From Bradyrhizobium sp. LHD-71 (GTDB taxonomy: Bacteria > Pseudomonadota > Alphaproteobacteria > Rhizobiales > Xanthobacteraceae): a DNA stretch of 64,000 bases. Under the pieces are notes generated by a model. That model was not told the DNA's origin. It was given only the letters and a program-made list of their open reading frames with translations, and searched no databases. Positions within the stretch are counted from its first letter, which is position 1. Each line of letters opens with the position of its first letter. A program made the position numbers and the translations under genes. Positions 63,031-64,000 of this stretch are shown one piece after another. The stretch lies in the NCBI RefSeq assembly GCF_031157255.1, contig NZ_JAVIFX010000012.1, forward strand, positions 124,001 to 188,000, given 5' to 3'.

Positions 63031-64000
63031 TCAGATGCCCATACGTCTCGCGCGCCGTTTCCAGAAGTACCTTTGAAAGAGTCTTTGAAATATGCCCACC
63101 CACAGATCAGGCATCAGACCAGCTGCCCTTGGCCCCATCCGAGCCCTGAGCGCCCAGGCGAACTCTCTTCCCGCGCTCGAAGTGGTCGAAGGGTCAAGCG
63201 TATCTGCAAATACTAGTAGCGGCTTGTAGTCGGAGCTGGCCGAACTTCTGCCGGCGAGCGAGAATTCGCGCGCCGCGCGATACCTGGTTTCTTTGGCCAA
63301 GGCCTTCCGTACCAACAGTTCCCAAGTCGCCTTCTTGGAATTTGAATTGACGGTCAGCAGGAACTGCTCGAACGCTGACCAGCGCTGCTGCATCTCCATC
63401 AAAACATTGCGCCGATACGCGGCCGAATGGTTCGAACGATGCCGACGAGACAGCGCCTGAAGGTGGCCAGGTAGATACGCCACGTCCCTTTCAGACGCGA
63501 TCCGCAGCCACAAGTACAGGTCGAATGTGTGAGGCAGTTCAGGGCTCGATGCGCCGACCTTTCGGAGCATCTCAGTCCTGAACATGGCCTCCGGTGCGAA
63601 AATCGGATTAATGCCGCTGCGACAGCGCTCCGTTATCCAAACGTCACCCGAGTGAATAACAGGAGGCGACCCGCTCATCGCATAGGGGAGCTCGGTGGGC
63701 GCTTCGTCTCCCGAGAACTCATCCGCGGGCCCAAAAACCAGACCAACATTCGGATGACGCTCCATGAAAGCGAGTGAACGAGCAAGAGATCCTGAAGTCA
63801 GCAAATCGTCGGCGCACAAAAGAACCGCATACTCTCCTCTCACTTCGGACCAGCAGCGATTTATGGAGGCGACGATTCCCTCATTATTGGTGAAGCTGAC
63901 GAGGCGAACATTCGGATATTCGTTCGCCAAAGAGCGCGCTATATCCAGCGATCCATCCGTTGAGCCGTTCTCGACTATGACGACTTCATGGTCGACGCCA
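63031..64000 (-). CDS. Family 2 glycosyltransferase, 5' end outside window
   Basis: The frame enters from the right edge and ends at 63031, giving about 323 residues. Near the edge it reads HEVVIVENGSTDGSLDIAR, the nucleotide-sugar motif of GT2 enzymes, then EYAVLLCADDLLT with the DxD-like metal motif and PGHLQALSRRHRSNHS. It should add a sugar to a lipid-linked or protein acceptor at the inner membrane. A TTG at 63930 is not the true start because the conserved N-terminal strand lies before it. Base composition is visibly lower in GC than the rest of the window. Confidence 0.88.
   Translation of the reverse strand, partial: GVDHEVVIVENGSTDGSLDIARSLANEYPNVRLVSFTNNEGIVASINRCWSEVRGEYAVLLCADDLLTSGSLARSLAFMERHPNVGLVFGPADEFSGDEAPTELPYAMSGSPPVIHSGDVWITERCRSGINPIFAPEAMFRTEMLRKVGASSPELPHTFDLYLWLRIASERDVAYLPGHLQALSRRHRSNHSAAYRRNVLMEMQQRWSAFEQFLLTVNSNSKKATWELLVRKALAKETRYRAAREFSLAGRSSASSDYKPLLVFADTLDPSTTSSAGREFAWALRARMGPRAAGLMPDLWVGIFQRLFQRYFWKRRARRMGI

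Noticed and set aside
56314-64000. Integrative element using tRNA-Glu as attachment site
   Set aside because: I found no integrase and no second copy of the tRNA 3' end to the right within the window, so the idea stays unsupported here.

Overview
The window is high-GC alphaproteobacterial chromosomal DNA, most like Nitrobacteraceae (Bradyrhizobium/Rhodopseudomonas/Afipia relatives). The assignment rests on gene content (DUF992 and DUF1236 secreted proteins, many orphan tricarboxylate-type binding proteins, a long-tailed UvrB, a fluoroacetate-dehalogenase-like hydrolase) and on several dispersed palindromic intergenic repeats of the kind common in that family. It is inference from sequence memory; no search was run. 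There is no phage, plasmid, CRISPR array or intact insertion sequence.

Layout. 1-3.5 kb: a GntR/UTRA regulator and the start of a periplasmic binding protein on the minus strand, divergent from an FAD monooxygenase plus a small HD (RelA/SpoT-like) hydrolase. 3.6-7.1 kb: a CsaA-type tRNA-binding protein, an SbmA/BacA-type ABC exporter half, a methyltransferase-like protein and a DUF1236 protein. 7.1-14.8 kb: uvrB, a TetR-controlled membrane protein, a CorA/ZntB transporter, DUF4394, a glutathione transferase and a CWC-globin fusion. 15-24 kb: a DUF1800/DUF1501 export pair, aldo-keto reductase, PlsC acyltransferase, DUF486, epoxide hydrolase, PQQ-type sugar dehydrogenase and a second glutathione transferase. 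24.6-28.6 kb is a metal-homeostasis block: mntH with a Fur-family-like dyad, then a MerR regulator divergent from a ZntA-type P-type ATPase. 28.9-36.8 kb: aatA, a broken and an intact DUF992 gene, an EF-G paralogue, aroE and small proteins. 36.9-43.4 kb: zinc alcohol dehydrogenase, an enoyl-CoA hydratase/muconolactone-isomerase-like/dipeptidase operon, a 166-bp nested palindromic element, a haloacetate-dehalogenase-like hydrolase and an orphan Bug protein. 43.5-47.4 kb: EamA and DHA2 transporters, an ABM-like protein and an ECF sigma factor with an NTF2-like tail. 47.6-56.1 kb is core housekeeping: purA, a purA-linked membrane protein, ileS, ribF and a CheY-like receiver.

From tRNA-Glu(CTC) at 56.3 kb rightwards the region looks accessory: a 331-bp unit bounded by perfect 14-bp inverted repeats, a truncated and an intact GrlR-like gene, a complete tripartite tricarboxylate transporter (tctC-tctB-tctA), and finally a lower-GC sugar-biosynthesis end (DegT aminotransferase and a GT2 glycosyltransferase cut by the window).

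The most interesting observations are the CWC-globin fusion, the nested palindromic element that supplies the dipeptidase stop codon, the inverted-repeat-bounded mini-unit and duplicated GrlR-like segment beside tRNA-Glu, the HD hydrolase paired with an FAD monooxygenase, and clear operator dyads at the tetR, mntH, zntA and TTT promoters.
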